Shown one piece after another: positions 18,692 to 28,118 of a stretch of DNA of 64,000 nt. A model generated the notes under the pieces. The model saw only the letters and a list, made by a program, of their open reading frames with translations, had not been told where the DNA came from and ran no database searches. Origin of the DNA: Flagellimonas taeanensis (GTDB taxonomy: Bacteria > Bacteroidota > Bacteroidia > Flavobacteriales > Flavobacteriaceae); NCBI RefSeq assembly GCF_003584105.1, contig NZ_QXFO01000006.1, positions 62,001 through 126,000 on the forward strand, in the 5' to 3' direction. The translations under genes and the position numbers were made by a program. The first letter of the stretch is position 1. Every line of letters starts with the position of its first letter.

Positions 18692-19903
18692 ATGCGATTG
18701 CACCGAAACCTAGTTTTTGCCGTAATAGATGCCCTAAAGCAGATCTTCAACGATGGAGAATATGCCGATAAGGTGATAGAAAAAGTACTTCGATACGATA
18801 AACGTTGGGGTGCGCGTGATCGTGCGTTCATTGCTGAGACCACTTATGACATTGTACGTTGGAAACGACTCTATACCGAGATAGCTGAAGCGCACGAACC
18901 CTATACCCGTCAGCACTTGTTTCGATTGTTTGCGGTCTGGTGCGTGCTGAAAGGCATTCCATTGCCCGATTGGAAGCAGATGGAAGAAACCCCGGAGAGA
19001 AGGATCAAAGGGAGGTTCGATGAGCTCTCCAAGATCCGAAAGTTTCGGGAATCCGTCCCTAATTGGATGGACGAACTCGGGGAGAAATCCCTGGGCAACA
19101 AGCTATGGACAAAAGAAATTGCCGCACTCAACCAACAAGCAGATGTTATTTTGCGGGTAAACACACTGAAGATCACCAAACCGCAGCTCAAACTTTTTTT
19201 GGCCAAAGAAGATATCGAAACCGTGGAAATCGACGGTTATCCCGATGCCCTGAAGTTGAAGGAACGCAAGAACGTGTTCACTACGGAAGCTTTCAAGGAT
19301 GGGCTGTTTGAAGTGCAGGATGCCTCATCCCAATTGGTGGCCCCTTATTTGGAAGTGCAACCTGGGCAACGCGTAGTGGACGCCTGTGCCGGTGCTGGTG
19401 GCAAGACCCTGCATTTGGCATCGCTCATGCAGAACAAGGGCCAACTCATCGCCCTTGACATCTATGAGAGTAAGTTGAAAAAACTCAAGATCAGGGCCAG
19501 AAGGAACGGAATCCATAATTTCGAGACGCGCCCCATCGACTCCACCAAGGTGATCAAAAAACTGCACAACAGTGCCGACCGATTGCTGTTGGATGCCCCC
19601 TGCTCCGGCTTGGGCGTCATCAAAAGAAACCCTGATTCCAAATGGAAGCTGGAGCCCGAGTTCATCGATAGGATCATGGGCGTGCAGCAGGACATCCTCC
19701 AGAATTATAGCAAAATGGTGAAAAAAGGGGGACAGATGGTCTATGCCACTTGTTCCATACTTCCCCAGGAAAACACCGAACAGGTCAAAAAATTCCTGGA
19801 ATCGGTAAACGGCAAGGAATTCGAACTGGTAAGAGAACAGAACGTTTATGCTTCCGAAACCGGTTTTGACGGTTTTTATATGGCATTGATGAAAAGGAAT
19901 TAA
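18692..19903 (+). CDS. rsmB: RsmB-type 16S rRNA (cytosine-5) methyltransferase
   Basis: A 403-residue SAM-dependent RNA methyltransferase of the RsmB/NOP family. The first 130 residues are a NusB-like helical domain (VIEKVLRYDKRWGARDRAFIAE). The Rossmann domain has VDACAGAGGKTLHLAS for SAM binding, then the motif IV DAPCSGLGVIKRNPDSKW and motif VI YATCSILPQEN; the two cysteines are the family's catalytic and release residues. RsmB modifies C967 of 16S rRNA in E. coli; the target here is assumed. I start at the ATG at 18692, as the longer frame would run across the divergent gene's start. Confidence 0.92.
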   Translation: MRLHRNLVFAVIDALKQIFNDGEYADKVIEKVLRYDKRWGARDRAFIAETTYDIVRWKRLYTEIAEAHEPYTRQHLFRLFAVWCVLKGIPLPDWKQMEETPERRIKGRFDELSKIRKFRESVPNWMDELGEKSLGNKLWTKEIAALNQQADVILRVNTLKITKPQLKLFLAKEDIETVEIDGYPDALKLKERKNVFTTEAFKDGLFEVQDASSQLVAPYLEVQPGQRVVDACAGAGGKTLHLASLMQNKGQLIALDIYESKLKKLKIRARRNGIHNFETRPIDSTKVIKKLHNSADRLLLDAPCSGLGVIKRNPDSKWKLEPEFIDRIMGVQQDILQNYSKMVKKGGQMVYATCSILPQENTEQVKKFLESVNGKEFELVREQNVYASETGFDGFYMALMKRN

Positions 19904-20033
19904 ATCCTTTGCAAGGGTCTTTTGCACCCAATCATAAATTTCGACTACAACAATCGTAGATTAGGCTACATGTACCCCCTCGTTTCAGGGCAACTTTGCT
20001 GTGTCAATTCTTAACAATCAAAATTCTACGAAA

Positions 20034-20876
20034 ATGGACACAAAAAAAGTATGGTTGGTTACCGGAGCTTCCAAAGGTCTGGGACTTACTTTGGTAAAAA
20101 CTTTATTGGATCAAGGATATCGAGTGGCAGCTACCTCCAGAAGTTTAAGTGCCTTGGAAAATGCCGTGGGAAAGCATGAGGCTTTCCTGCCACTACAAGT
20201 TGACCTTATGAACGAGGAAAGTGTGGAGTCTGCCATCTCACAAGTGCTAAACCACTATGGTCACCTAGATGTGGTCGTCAATAATGCTGGCTACGGACAA
20301 AATGGGACCTTGGAAGAAATTTCGGATGCTGAGGCGCGACAAAACTTTGACGTGAACGTCTTTGGTATGTTGAACGTTATTCGAAAAGCGATGCCACATT
20401 TAAGGGAACAACGCTCCGGACACTTTTTCAACATTGCATCGGTAGCGGGAGTGGTCGGCAATTTCCCCGGATTTGGAATTTACTGTGCCACAAAATTTGC
20501 GGTTGTCGGTTTCACAGAGGCCCTCTCTGTTGAAGCGAATCCGTTCGGAATTCACACCACTTTGGTATATCCGGGATATTTCCGCACCGATTTTCTATCG
20601 GATGATTCCCTGAAATTGGCCAAAAACCGGATGGATGTGTATGCCGAGGCCCGGGAATCGGAACGCTTGCACAAAGAGGAGATAGCCGGCAACCAGCTTG
20701 GAGATCCCGAAAAAGCTGCAGAGGTGCTCATCAAAGTGGCTGAAAGCGATAACCCTGCCCTGCATTTGTTCTTGGGCAGCGACGCCTATGGCATGGCTCA
20801 ACAAAAACTGAAAACCTTGGAAACTGCCTTGGAAGCGACCAAGGAGCTAAGCCATTCCACGGATTTTAAAAATTAA
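20034..20876 (+). CDS. Short-chain dehydrogenase/reductase
   Basis: A 280-residue classical SDR that oxidises or reduces an unknown substrate with NAD(P)H. It shows the cofactor motif TGASKGLG near 12, the NAGYG motif near 88, the serine in FFNIASVAG near 140 and the YCATK catalytic pair near 154. The arginine in AATSRSL after the second strand suggests NADP preference. I start at the ATG at 20034; a GTG 11 codons earlier is less likely. An AraC regulator gene follows 56 bases downstream on the same strand and probably controls it, an inference from pairing. Confidence 0.92.
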   Translation: MDTKKVWLVTGASKGLGLTLVKTLLDQGYRVAATSRSLSALENAVGKHEAFLPLQVDLMNEESVESAISQVLNHYGHLDVVVNNAGYGQNGTLEEISDAEARQNFDVNVFGMLNVIRKAMPHLREQRSGHFFNIASVAGVVGNFPGFGIYCATKFAVVGFTEALSVEANPFGIHTTLVYPGYFRTDFLSDDSLKLAKNRMDVYAEARESERLHKEEIAGNQLGDPEKAAEVLIKVAESDNPALHLFLGSDAYGMAQQKLKTLETALEATKELSHSTDFKN

Positions 20877-20932
20877 TATGTAATTTCAAAATGGGGCAAG
20901 GCTTTGCCTTGTCCCTTAACCTTCAATGGATT

Positions 20933-21835
20933 ATGCATACGTTCAATACCCTTAGCGAGTTCCACAGGTTTTGTGCACTGCCCAAACCCGAACATCCTTT
21001 GATAAGTGTGGTCGATTATGGTCAAGTGGATTATCAGACCATTGAAAACCAGATTACTTGGACACAAAATTTTTATTCTATCGGATTGAAGCGCAATGTC
21101 TCAGCTAAGGTAAGGTATGGGCAACAGGAATACGATTTTGATGAAGGGTTGTTGACATTCATCGGCCCAAGACAGGTACTTCAGTTTGAAATGCTCCCAA
21201 CGGAAAAGAAGCCTTCGGGCTGGTTGCTGCTCATCCACCCCGATTTTCTGTGGAATACCCCTTTGGCCAAGACCATCAAAAACTATGAGTTCTTTGGCTA
21301 CGCCATCAATGAAGCCCTCTTTCTTTCTGAAAAGGAAGAGAATACCATGATCGACATTTTGTTGCACATCCAGCAAGAATATCGGTCCAACATCGACAAA
21401 TTCAGTCAGAATATCATCATTGCCCAACTGGAATTATTACTCAATTATGCCGAACGATATTATCAAAGACAGTTTCTTACGAGAAAAATCAACAACCACG
21501 AGGTTTTGGTTCGGTTGGAAGATCTTCTCGACACCTATTTCAACGGAGAGGAGGCCATCAACAAAGGAATACCGACCGTCCAATTCGTAGCGGACACCCT
21601 GAACGTTTCCTCCAATTACCTGAGCAGTTTGCTCAAAGTTTTGACGGGACAAAGTACCCAGCAGCACATCCATGAAAAACTGATAGAGAAAGCCAAGGAA
21701 AAATTATCGACCACCCAACTTTCGGTCAGCGAGATTGCATATACGCTAGGATTCGAGCATTCCCAATCCTTCAGTAAGTTGTTCAAAAGCAAAACCAAGC
21801 AGTCGCCGTTGGCTTTTAGGGCTTCATTCAATTGA
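20933..21835 (+). CDS. AraC-family transcriptional regulator
   Basis: A 300-residue regulator. The N-terminal 170 residues are a sensor region without recognisable motif. The C-terminal 100 residues carry the AraC DNA-binding domain: GIPTVQFVADTLNVSSNYLSSLLK, then SVSEIAYTLGFEHSQSFSKLFKSKT and the closing QSPLAFR. The ATG at 20933 is preferred. An earlier in-frame ATG at 20891 lies at the edge of a hairpin (20893-20914) and encodes residues unlike the family. It sits directly after the SDR gene and may regulate it. Confidence 0.9.
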   Translation: MHTFNTLSEFHRFCALPKPEHPLISVVDYGQVDYQTIENQITWTQNFYSIGLKRNVSAKVRYGQQEYDFDEGLLTFIGPRQVLQFEMLPTEKKPSGWLLLIHPDFLWNTPLAKTIKNYEFFGYAINEALFLSEKEENTMIDILLHIQQEYRSNIDKFSQNIIIAQLELLLNYAERYYQRQFLTRKINNHEVLVRLEDLLDTYFNGEEAINKGIPTVQFVADTLNVSSNYLSSLLKVLTGQSTQQHIHEKLIEKAKEKLSTTQLSVSEIAYTLGFEHSQSFSKLFKSKTKQSPLAFRASFN

Positions 21836-21906
21836 TGCTTGTCAAATATCAACACCCGCGGTTCAAAACTCTATCATAAGACAGCAGATATTCCACTCCA
21901 AAATCG

Positions 21907-21914
21907 TAAATTTG
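21907..21914 (+). promoter_or_regulatory. Minus-7 box of purL
   Basis: TAAATTTG matches TAnnTTTG exactly and lies 31 bases before the purL start. A TTG at the right distance upstream is not obvious. No purine riboswitch-like fold is apparent in the 110-base leader. Confidence 0.45.
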
Positions 21915-21945
21915 CACTTTCTTAAACCGCTCAAGCATCACTCGT

Positions 21946-24900
21946 ATGATCCATTTTTTTGGGGACAAGGCTACCAAGGTTTTTGCCGTCCAGACCACAC
22001 AGGAAATTGCTCAGGAAGACAACAGTAAACTGACATGGTTGTTCGGCAACCAACCCAAGATAGAAGCGGCGTCACTCGACGCCTTTTTTGTTGGCCCACG
22101 CGCCGCCATGGTGACCCCATGGAGTACCAATGCCACTGAGATCACACAGAACATGGGCATTTCTGGTATTATCCGAATTGAGGAGTACCATGCGGTATCC
22201 GAGGACTTTACAGATTACGACCCTATGCTCTCCCAAAAATACAAGGGTCTGGGACAGGATATTTTCACCATCAACATTGTGCCCGAACCTATTTTGGAGA
22301 TTGAGGATATTGCCGCCTACAACCAAAAAGAAGGTCTGGCCTTGAGCGAGGAGGAAGTGGACTATTTGGAAGGACTCTCCAAAAAACTCGGCCGTAAGTT
22401 GACGGATTCCGAAGTGTTCGGCTTCAGTCAAGTGAACTCGGAGCACTGCAGACATAAAATTTTCAACGGGACTTTTGTCATCGATGGCGAAGAGATGCCT
22501 TCTTCCCTATTCAAATTGATCAAAAAGACTTCCGAAGCCCACCCTAATGATATCGTTTCGGCTTATAAGGATAACGTGGCCTTCATCAAAGGCCCCAAGG
22601 CAATCCAATTTGCTCCCAAAAGCGCTGATAAACCCGATTTTTACGAGGAAAAGGAATTCAATTCCGTGCTTTCCCTAAAAGCTGAGACCCACAACTTTCC
22701 CACCACCGTGGAGCCTTTTAACGGTGCCGCTACAGGTTCCGGAGGTGAAATCCGTGATCGTTTGGCGGGAGGAAAAGGTTCATTACCTCTAGCTGGAACC
22801 GCTGTGTACATGACTTCATACTCCCGTTTGGAGGAAAACCGTCCGTGGGAAAAAGGAATGGCAGAAAGGGAATGGTTGTATCAAACCCCAATGGATATTT
22901 TAATCAAGGCATCCAACGGTGCTTCCGACTTCGGAAATAAATTTGGACAGCCGTTGATCGCAGGTTCCGTTTTGACCTTTGAACATCAGGAAGAGGCCCG
23001 CAAATTAGGCTTCGATAAGGTCATTATGATGGCTGGTGGTATCGGGTACGGTAAAACCGAACAAGCCTTGAAGGACACCCCGAAAACAGGAGACAGAATA
23101 GTCGTTCTAGGTGGTGACAATTACCGCATCGGAATGGGCGGAGCGGCCGTATCCAGTGCCGATACGGGCGAATTCAGCTCAGCCATTGAGTTGAATGCCG
23201 TACAACGTTCCAATCCCGAAATGCAAAAAAGGGCTTCCAATGCCATCCGTGGCTTGGTGGAAAGTCATGACAATCCCATCGTTTCCATTCACGATCACGG
23301 TGCAGGTGGACATTTGAACTGCTTGTCTGAATTGGTGGAAGAAACCGGAGGTAAAATCGATACGGACAAACTTCCCATCGGAGATCCTACCCTATCCAAA
23401 AAAGAATTGATCGGCAACGAATCCCAGGAACGCATGGGATTGGTAATCGGTGAAAAAGATATTGATTTGCTAGATCGTGTGGCGGCCCGTGAGCGTTCGC
23501 CCATGTATCAAGTAGGTACCGTAACCGGAGACCATACATTCACCTTTACCTCCGGTACTACAGGTGAGACCCCCATGAACTTGGAACTTTCCGACATGTT
23601 CGGAAGTTCGCCCAAGACCATTATGGCAGATACCAAAGCCCAACAAACCTACCCTGCCCTTTCCTATTCATTGGAATATTTCCATGATTATTTGGAGCAA
23701 GTACTGCAATTGGAGGCCGTGGCCTGTAAGGATTGGTTGACCAACAAAGTGGATCGCTGCGTGGGTGGACGTGTGGCCAAACAACAATGTGCAGGTCCCT
23801 TGCAATTGCCCTTGAACAATACCGGGGTGATGGCACTGGATTTTAAAGGCAAGGAAGGGATTGCGACCAGTATTGGGCACTCTCCTGTTTCCGCATTGAT
23901 CGACGCGGTTGCAGGAAGTAGAAATAGTGTTGCTGAATCCTTGACCAACATTGTTTGGGCCCCTTTGCAAGATGGTTTGAAATCGGTTTCCCTGTCCGCT
24001 AACTGGATGTGGCCCTGCCGCAACAAAGGTGAGGATGCACGTTTATACGAAGCGGTAAAATCCCTTTCCGATTTTGTGATCGAACTGGGTATCAATGTAC
24101 CTACTGGAAAGGATTCCCTTTCCATGAAGCAAAAATACAAGGACGGTGAAGTATTGTCTCCTGGGACCGTAATCATTTCAGCGGCAGCACATTGCTATGA
24201 CATCACCAAAATTGTGGAACCGGTTCTTCAAAAAGAGGGCGGGGACATTTATTACATCAATTTTTCCAAAGATGCCCATAAATTGGGCGGATCATCCTTT
24301 GCCCAAATCTTGAACGGTGTTGGGGATGAAGCCCCATCCGTTTTGGATGCCGCTTATGTGAAGACGGTTTTCAATACACTTCAAAAATTGATCAAGGACG
24401 GACAAATTTTGGCCGGCCACGATATTGGTTCTGGAGGTTTGATCACTACTTTGTTGGAAATGTGTTTTGCCGATAACGACTTGAGTGCCGAATTGGATTT
24501 GACCTCTATTGGTGAATCCGACATCATCAAACTGTTGTTCTCGGAAAATATTGGGGTTGTGCTTCAATCCAAGGACAGTTCCATCGAAAAAGTTTTAGCT
24601 GAAAGTGGCATCGACTTCAACAAGATTGGAAGTGTTTCCACTGGTAACATTCTGCATATCAAGAACAATGGTGTGGAAATCGGCCTGAACATCGAATCGC
24701 TTCGGGATACTTGGTTCAAAACCTCTTATTTATTGGACAGCAAACAGACTGCCAATGGTTTGGCCAAGGACCGCTACGTCAATTACAAGGAACAACCACT
24801 CAAATATGTTTTCCCTTCCAGTTTTACAGGAAAACTGTCACCTCGAGCGCAGTCGAGAGGTGCTGAAAGACCAAAGGCCGCCATCCTTCGTGAAAAAGGA

Positions 24901-25620
24901 AGCAACTCGGAACGGGAAATGGCCAATGCCATGTATTTGGCCGGGTTTGATGTGAAAGACGTGCACATGACCGACCTCATCACAGGTAGGGAAACTTTGG
25001 AGGACATCCAATTCATTGGCGCCGTGGGAGGTTTTTCCAACTCGGACGTGCTAGGTAGTGCCAAAGGTTGGGCAGGTGCTTTCAAATACAATGAGAAAGC
25101 CAACAAGGCCTTGAAGGATTTCTTTGCAAGACCTGATACCCTTTCCGTTGGCATCTGCAACGGTTGCCAATTGTTCATGGAGTTGGATCTCATCAACCCA
25201 GAGCATGAGACCCATGGCAGGATGACGTATAACGAGTCGCACAAGCACGAAAGTGGATTTACTTCGGTGAAAATTCAGGAGAACAATTCCGTAATGCTTT
25301 CCAACATGGCCGGCACCACTCTAGGGGTTTGGATCAGTCATGGTGAGGGAAAATTCAGTTTGCCGCATGCTGAGAACCAATACCACATTGTGGCCAAATA
25401 CGGGTATGAAGGTTATCCAGCCAATCCGAACGGTAGTGATTATAACACCGCCATGCTGTGTAATAAAACGGGTAGGCATCTGGTGACCATGCCGCATATT
25501 GAGCGATCCACGTTCCCGTGGAACTGGGCACACTATCCAAAGGATAGGCAAGATGTGGTTTCGCCTTGGTTACAGGCTTTTGTGAATGCAAAAGAGTGGT
25601 TGGAAGCCTTGGATAATTAG
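21946..25620 (+). CDS. purL: Phosphoribosylformylglycinamidine synthase
   Basis: A 1224-residue large-form PurL, which turns FGAR, glutamine and ATP into FGAM in de novo purine synthesis. The N-terminal and FGAR-binding parts include AETHNFPTTVEPFNGAATGSGGE near 247. The C-terminal glutaminase part (from about 975) has GGFSNSDVLGSAKGWAG, the nucleophile cysteine in VGICNGCQLFME and the SHGEGKF motif. Length is close to the usual 1220-1300. An oddity is a short stretch near residues 963-973 (GKLSPRAQSRGAERP), just before the glutaminase domain, which is encoded by a palindromic repeat element lying in frame. The gene appears monocistronic. Confidence 0.97.
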   Translation: MIHFFGDKATKVFAVQTTQEIAQEDNSKLTWLFGNQPKIEAASLDAFFVGPRAAMVTPWSTNATEITQNMGISGIIRIEEYHAVSEDFTDYDPMLSQKYKGLGQDIFTINIVPEPILEIEDIAAYNQKEGLALSEEEVDYLEGLSKKLGRKLTDSEVFGFSQVNSEHCRHKIFNGTFVIDGEEMPSSLFKLIKKTSEAHPNDIVSAYKDNVAFIKGPKAIQFAPKSADKPDFYEEKEFNSVLSLKAETHNFPTTVEPFNGAATGSGGEIRDRLAGGKGSLPLAGTAVYMTSYSRLEENRPWEKGMAEREWLYQTPMDILIKASNGASDFGNKFGQPLIAGSVLTFEHQEEARKLGFDKVIMMAGGIGYGKTEQALKDTPKTGDRIVVLGGDNYRIGMGGAAVSSADTGEFSSAIELNAVQRSNPEMQKRASNAIRGLVESHDNPIVSIHDHGAGGHLNCLSELVEETGGKIDTDKLPIGDPTLSKKELIGNESQERMGLVIGEKDIDLLDRVAARERSPMYQVGTVTGDHTFTFTSGTTGETPMNLELSDMFGSSPKTIMADTKAQQTYPALSYSLEYFHDYLEQVLQLEAVACKDWLTNKVDRCVGGRVAKQQCAGPLQLPLNNTGVMALDFKGKEGIATSIGHSPVSALIDAVAGSRNSVAESLTNIVWAPLQDGLKSVSLSANWMWPCRNKGEDARLYEAVKSLSDFVIELGINVPTGKDSLSMKQKYKDGEVLSPGTVIISAAAHCYDITKIVEPVLQKEGGDIYYINFSKDAHKLGGSSFAQILNGVGDEAPSVLDAAYVKTVFNTLQKLIKDGQILAGHDIGSGGLITTLLEMCFADNDLSAELDLTSIGESDIIKLLFSENIGVVLQSKDSSIEKVLAESGIDFNKIGSVSTGNILHIKNNGVEIGLNIESLRDTWFKTSYLLDSKQTANGLAKDRYVNYKEQPLKYVFPSSFTGKLSPRAQSRGAERPKAAILREKGSNSEREMANAMYLAGFDVKDVHMTDLITGRETLEDIQFIGAVGGFSNSDVLGSAKGWAGAFKYNEKANKALKDFFARPDTLSVGICNGCQLFMELDLINPEHETHGRMTYNESHKHESGFTSVKIQENNSVMLSNMAGTTLGVWISHGEGKFSLPHAENQYHIVAKYGYEGYPANPNGSDYNTAMLCNKTGRHLVTMPHIERSTFPWNWAHYPKDRQDVVSPWLQAFVNAKEWLEALDN
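24835..24861 (+). repeat. Palindromic repeat element inside the purL reading frame
   Basis: The 27 bases match the intergenic element at 17535-17561 (opposite strand) at 22 positions. The core GAGCGCAGTCGA is identical. A five-base-pair stem is formed by 24842-24846 and 24853-24857 around a six-base loop. It adds about nine residues to a linker in PurL without breaking the frame. Confidence 0.7.
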
Positions 25621-25745
25621 TAATTTAGGGACACCAGATTGTGAATTATTTAGGGATTTTCAAAATTTCCCCATGGTAATTGTTAAATCGTTTTCTTTGT
25701 TAGGCTCCGATTTGCTACTTTGCAATTACTTTACAGAAACTTACT

Positions 25746-27515
25746 ATGCAAAAAGTTACCCGCTTATTTGATTTCCCCTATCATCAATTGGAAAATCTGC
25801 CCCTTGAAAAGTCATTGGTCACCAAATACAATGGCAAATGGGTAGCGACCTCCACCCAGGAATATGTGGACAAGGCCAATGCCATAAGCCGGGCCCTCTT
25901 ACGCCTAGGTGTGAAACCAAACGACAAAATTGCCGTTATTTCCATGACCAACCGGACGGAGTGGAACATCGTGGATATTGGCATACTTCAGATAGGTGCA
26001 CAGAACGTGCCCATATATCCCACCATTTCGGAAGAGGACTACGAATACATCTTGAACCATTCCGAGGCCAAATACTGTTTTGTTTCCTGCGAAGAAGTCT
26101 TGGAGAAAGTGCTTGCCATCAGTTCCAATCTTAAAAATTTGAAAGAAGTATATTCTTTTGATGAACTTGGCAACTGCAAGAACTGGAAAGAGCTCTTGGA
26201 GTTGGGGGCCGATGCTTCCAACCAAGATGAAGTGGAAAAATTAAAGGATGGTGTACAACCTGGCGATCTTGCCACCTTGATCTATACGTCAGGAACAACA
26301 GGAAGACCCAAGGGCGTGATGCTTTCCCATCACAATATTGTGTCCAACGTCATCTCCAGTGAAAAACGGGTTCCGTTCGAATCTGGCGGGAGTGCGCTTA
26401 GCTTTTTGCCTGTTTGCCACATTTTTGAGCGGATGATTCTCTACCTCTACCAATATTGCGGCATTGAAATCCATTTTGCAGAGGGGCTGGACAAGATCAG
26501 TGACAATGTGAAGGAGGTAAAACCCAACGTAATGACCGTGGTTCCCCGTCTTCTTGAAAAAGTATATGAGGCCATCATTGCAAAGGGCACTAACTTATCT
26601 GGCCTTAAAAAGAAGCTGTTCTTCTGGTCCGTGGAACTTGGGCTCAAGTTTGAACCTTATGGAAAAAATGGCTGGTGGTACGAAAAGCAATTGGGCATCG
26701 CCCGAAAGTTGGTTTTCAGCAAGTGGCAGGAAGGTCTTGGCGGCAACCTATCCGTTATGGTATCAGGCAGTGCGGCCCTTCAGCCCAGATTGGCAAGGAT
26801 CTTTGCAGCAGCAGGCATGCCCGTGATGGAAGGTTATGGACTGACGGAAACCTCTCCGGTCATTGCCGTGAACGACCAGCGTAATAAAGGATGGAGAATT
26901 GGTACGGTGGGCAGGATCATTGATGGCGTTGAAGTGAAAATTGCTGAAGATGGTGAAATTCTCTGCAAGGGGCCCAACATCATGATGGGCTATTACAAAG
27001 ATCCCGAGAAAACCGCCGAAGTGATGACGGGCGATTATTTTCATACAGGTGACATTGGCGAAGTGGATGCCGATGGCTTTTTGAAAATTACCGATCGCAA
27101 AAAAGAGATATTCAAGACTTCGGGAGGTAAATATGTAGCTCCCCAGTTATTGGAAAACCGCTTCAAGCAATCCCGATTCATTGAACAGATCATGGTTGTG
27201 GGCGAAGGGGAGAAAATGCCCGCAGCAATTATCCAGCCCAATTTTGATTTTGTGAAGGAATGGGGCAAAAGGCATGGTATTGCTTTAGAAAACAACAAGG
27301 ATTTGGTCAAAAACGACCAGGTCATGGCCCGTTTCCAAGAAGAAGTGGACCTGGCCAATGAGGATTTTGCCAAATGGGAGAAAGTGAAACAGTTCCGGTT
27401 GACCCCCGATGTCTGGAGTGTGGACGAGGGCCATCTCACCCCTACCATGAAGTTGAAGCGAAAGATCGTGAAGGAAAAGTATCTAGATCTCTACAATGAT
27501 ATTTACGGGCACTAA
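25746..27515 (+). CDS. Long-chain fatty acid-CoA ligase (AMP-forming)
   Basis: A 589-residue member of the acyl-adenylate-forming family, which activates fatty acids with ATP and CoA. Motifs: LIYTSGTTGRPKGVMLSH near 178 (P-loop), GYGLTETSPVI near 363, YFHTGDIGEVDADGFLKITDRKKE near 434 (hinge and ATP-binding Asp) and the C-terminal SGGKYVAPQLLEN. Length and sequence resemble FadD15-like long-chain enzymes. A promoter-like pair (TTTG at 25696-25699, TACTTTG at 25716-25722) lies just upstream. A strong terminator follows, so it is transcribed apart from, but next to, the fad operon that would consume its products. Confidence 0.93.
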   Translation: MQKVTRLFDFPYHQLENLPLEKSLVTKYNGKWVATSTQEYVDKANAISRALLRLGVKPNDKIAVISMTNRTEWNIVDIGILQIGAQNVPIYPTISEEDYEYILNHSEAKYCFVSCEEVLEKVLAISSNLKNLKEVYSFDELGNCKNWKELLELGADASNQDEVEKLKDGVQPGDLATLIYTSGTTGRPKGVMLSHHNIVSNVISSEKRVPFESGGSALSFLPVCHIFERMILYLYQYCGIEIHFAEGLDKISDNVKEVKPNVMTVVPRLLEKVYEAIIAKGTNLSGLKKKLFFWSVELGLKFEPYGKNGWWYEKQLGIARKLVFSKWQEGLGGNLSVMVSGSAALQPRLARIFAAAGMPVMEGYGLTETSPVIAVNDQRNKGWRIGTVGRIIDGVEVKIAEDGEILCKGPNIMMGYYKDPEKTAEVMTGDYFHTGDIGEVDADGFLKITDRKKEIFKTSGGKYVAPQLLENRFKQSRFIEQIMVVGEGEKMPAAIIQPNFDFVKEWGKRHGIALENNKDLVKNDQVMARFQEEVDLANEDFAKWEKVKQFRLTPDVWSVDEGHLTPTMKLKRKIVKEKYLDLYNDIYGH

Positions 27516-27540
27516 TGCCCATCTTATTTATATAACAAAA

Positions 27541-27575
27541 AACACGGCCCACATCTTTTGTGGGCCGTGTTTTTT
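27541..27575 (+). terminator. Strong terminator after the acyl-CoA ligase gene
   Basis: A perfect 13-base-pair stem, 27541-27553 with 27559-27571, surrounds a five-base loop. It is flanked by A on the left and a T run on the right. Confidence 0.9.
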
Positions 27576-27595
27576 GGGTCGATCAATTAACCATT

Positions 27596-27633
27596 AATTT
27601 ATTATGCATGCATAATAAATTTTATTATATTTG
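27596..27633 (+). promoter_or_regulatory. Palindromic operator and promoter of the MarR-fad operon
   Basis: A perfect 26-bp palindrome covers 27596-27621; its left half reads AATTTATTATGCA. The minus-7 box TATATTTG follows at 27626-27633, so the palindrome lies where the minus-33 region would be, and the MarR ATG is 19 bases further on. MarR dimers bind palindromes of this size, so I read it as the autoregulatory operator. Acyl-CoA as the inducer is inference. Confidence 0.75.
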
Positions 27634-27652
27634 AAAACACCAAACCTGTTCC

Positions 27653-28099
27653 ATGAAAGATTTGACCATTGATTATGCCCTTAGGGCCACATGGCAAGCT
27701 GTTATCAAAATGTATAATGAGGAGGCCAAGAACTATGGGGTGACCATGGCTATAGGTTTTACCCTTTTGAGCATTGACCCAAAAGGAGGCACACCGAGTA
27801 CCGCCCTAGGCCCAAAAATGGGAATGGAGGCCACAAGTTTGTCAAGGATTTTAAAAAATATAGAGGAAAAAGGGTACATCCAACGAAAACCCAACCCCAA
27901 GGACGGAAGGGGAGTTCTCATCCACCTTACCCCTTTGGGGCTTGAAAAACGGAAAGAATCCAAGGATGTGGTACTCCGTTTCAACGATGTGATCAAAGAA
28001 CATGTGTCCGAAGCAGACTTGGGCGGATTTTTCAGGACCATAGATGTGATAAACAAACTCATTTCCGATAAAAAAGTCTATATCAAAACAACGAAATAA
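27653..28099 (+). CDS. MarR-family transcriptional regulator
   Basis: A 148-residue winged-helix repressor. The recognition region is LGPKMGMEATSLSRILKNIEEKGYIQRKPNPKDGRGVLIHLTPLG, with the DGR wing typical of MarR. Helices at both ends would form the dimer interface. It is the first gene of the unit followed by fadN, fadA and fadE, with 19 bases to fadN, so control of fatty-acid degradation is likely. A perfect palindrome overlaps its promoter. Lead ligand candidates are fatty acids or their CoA esters, by analogy with other degradation regulators. Confidence 0.93.
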   Translation: MKDLTIDYALRATWQAVIKMYNEEAKNYGVTMAIGFTLLSIDPKGGTPSTALGPKMGMEATSLSRILKNIEEKGYIQRKPNPKDGRGVLIHLTPLGLEKRKESKDVVLRFNDVIKEHVSEADLGGFFRTIDVINKLISDKKVYIKTTK

Positions 28100-28118
28100 T
28101 TAAAATACAAACCTGCAC

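Noticed and set aside
20893..20914. Hairpin after the SDR gene as a terminator
   Set aside because: The stem is good but no T run follows; it may be an attenuating or stabilising structure, so I did not list it as a terminator.
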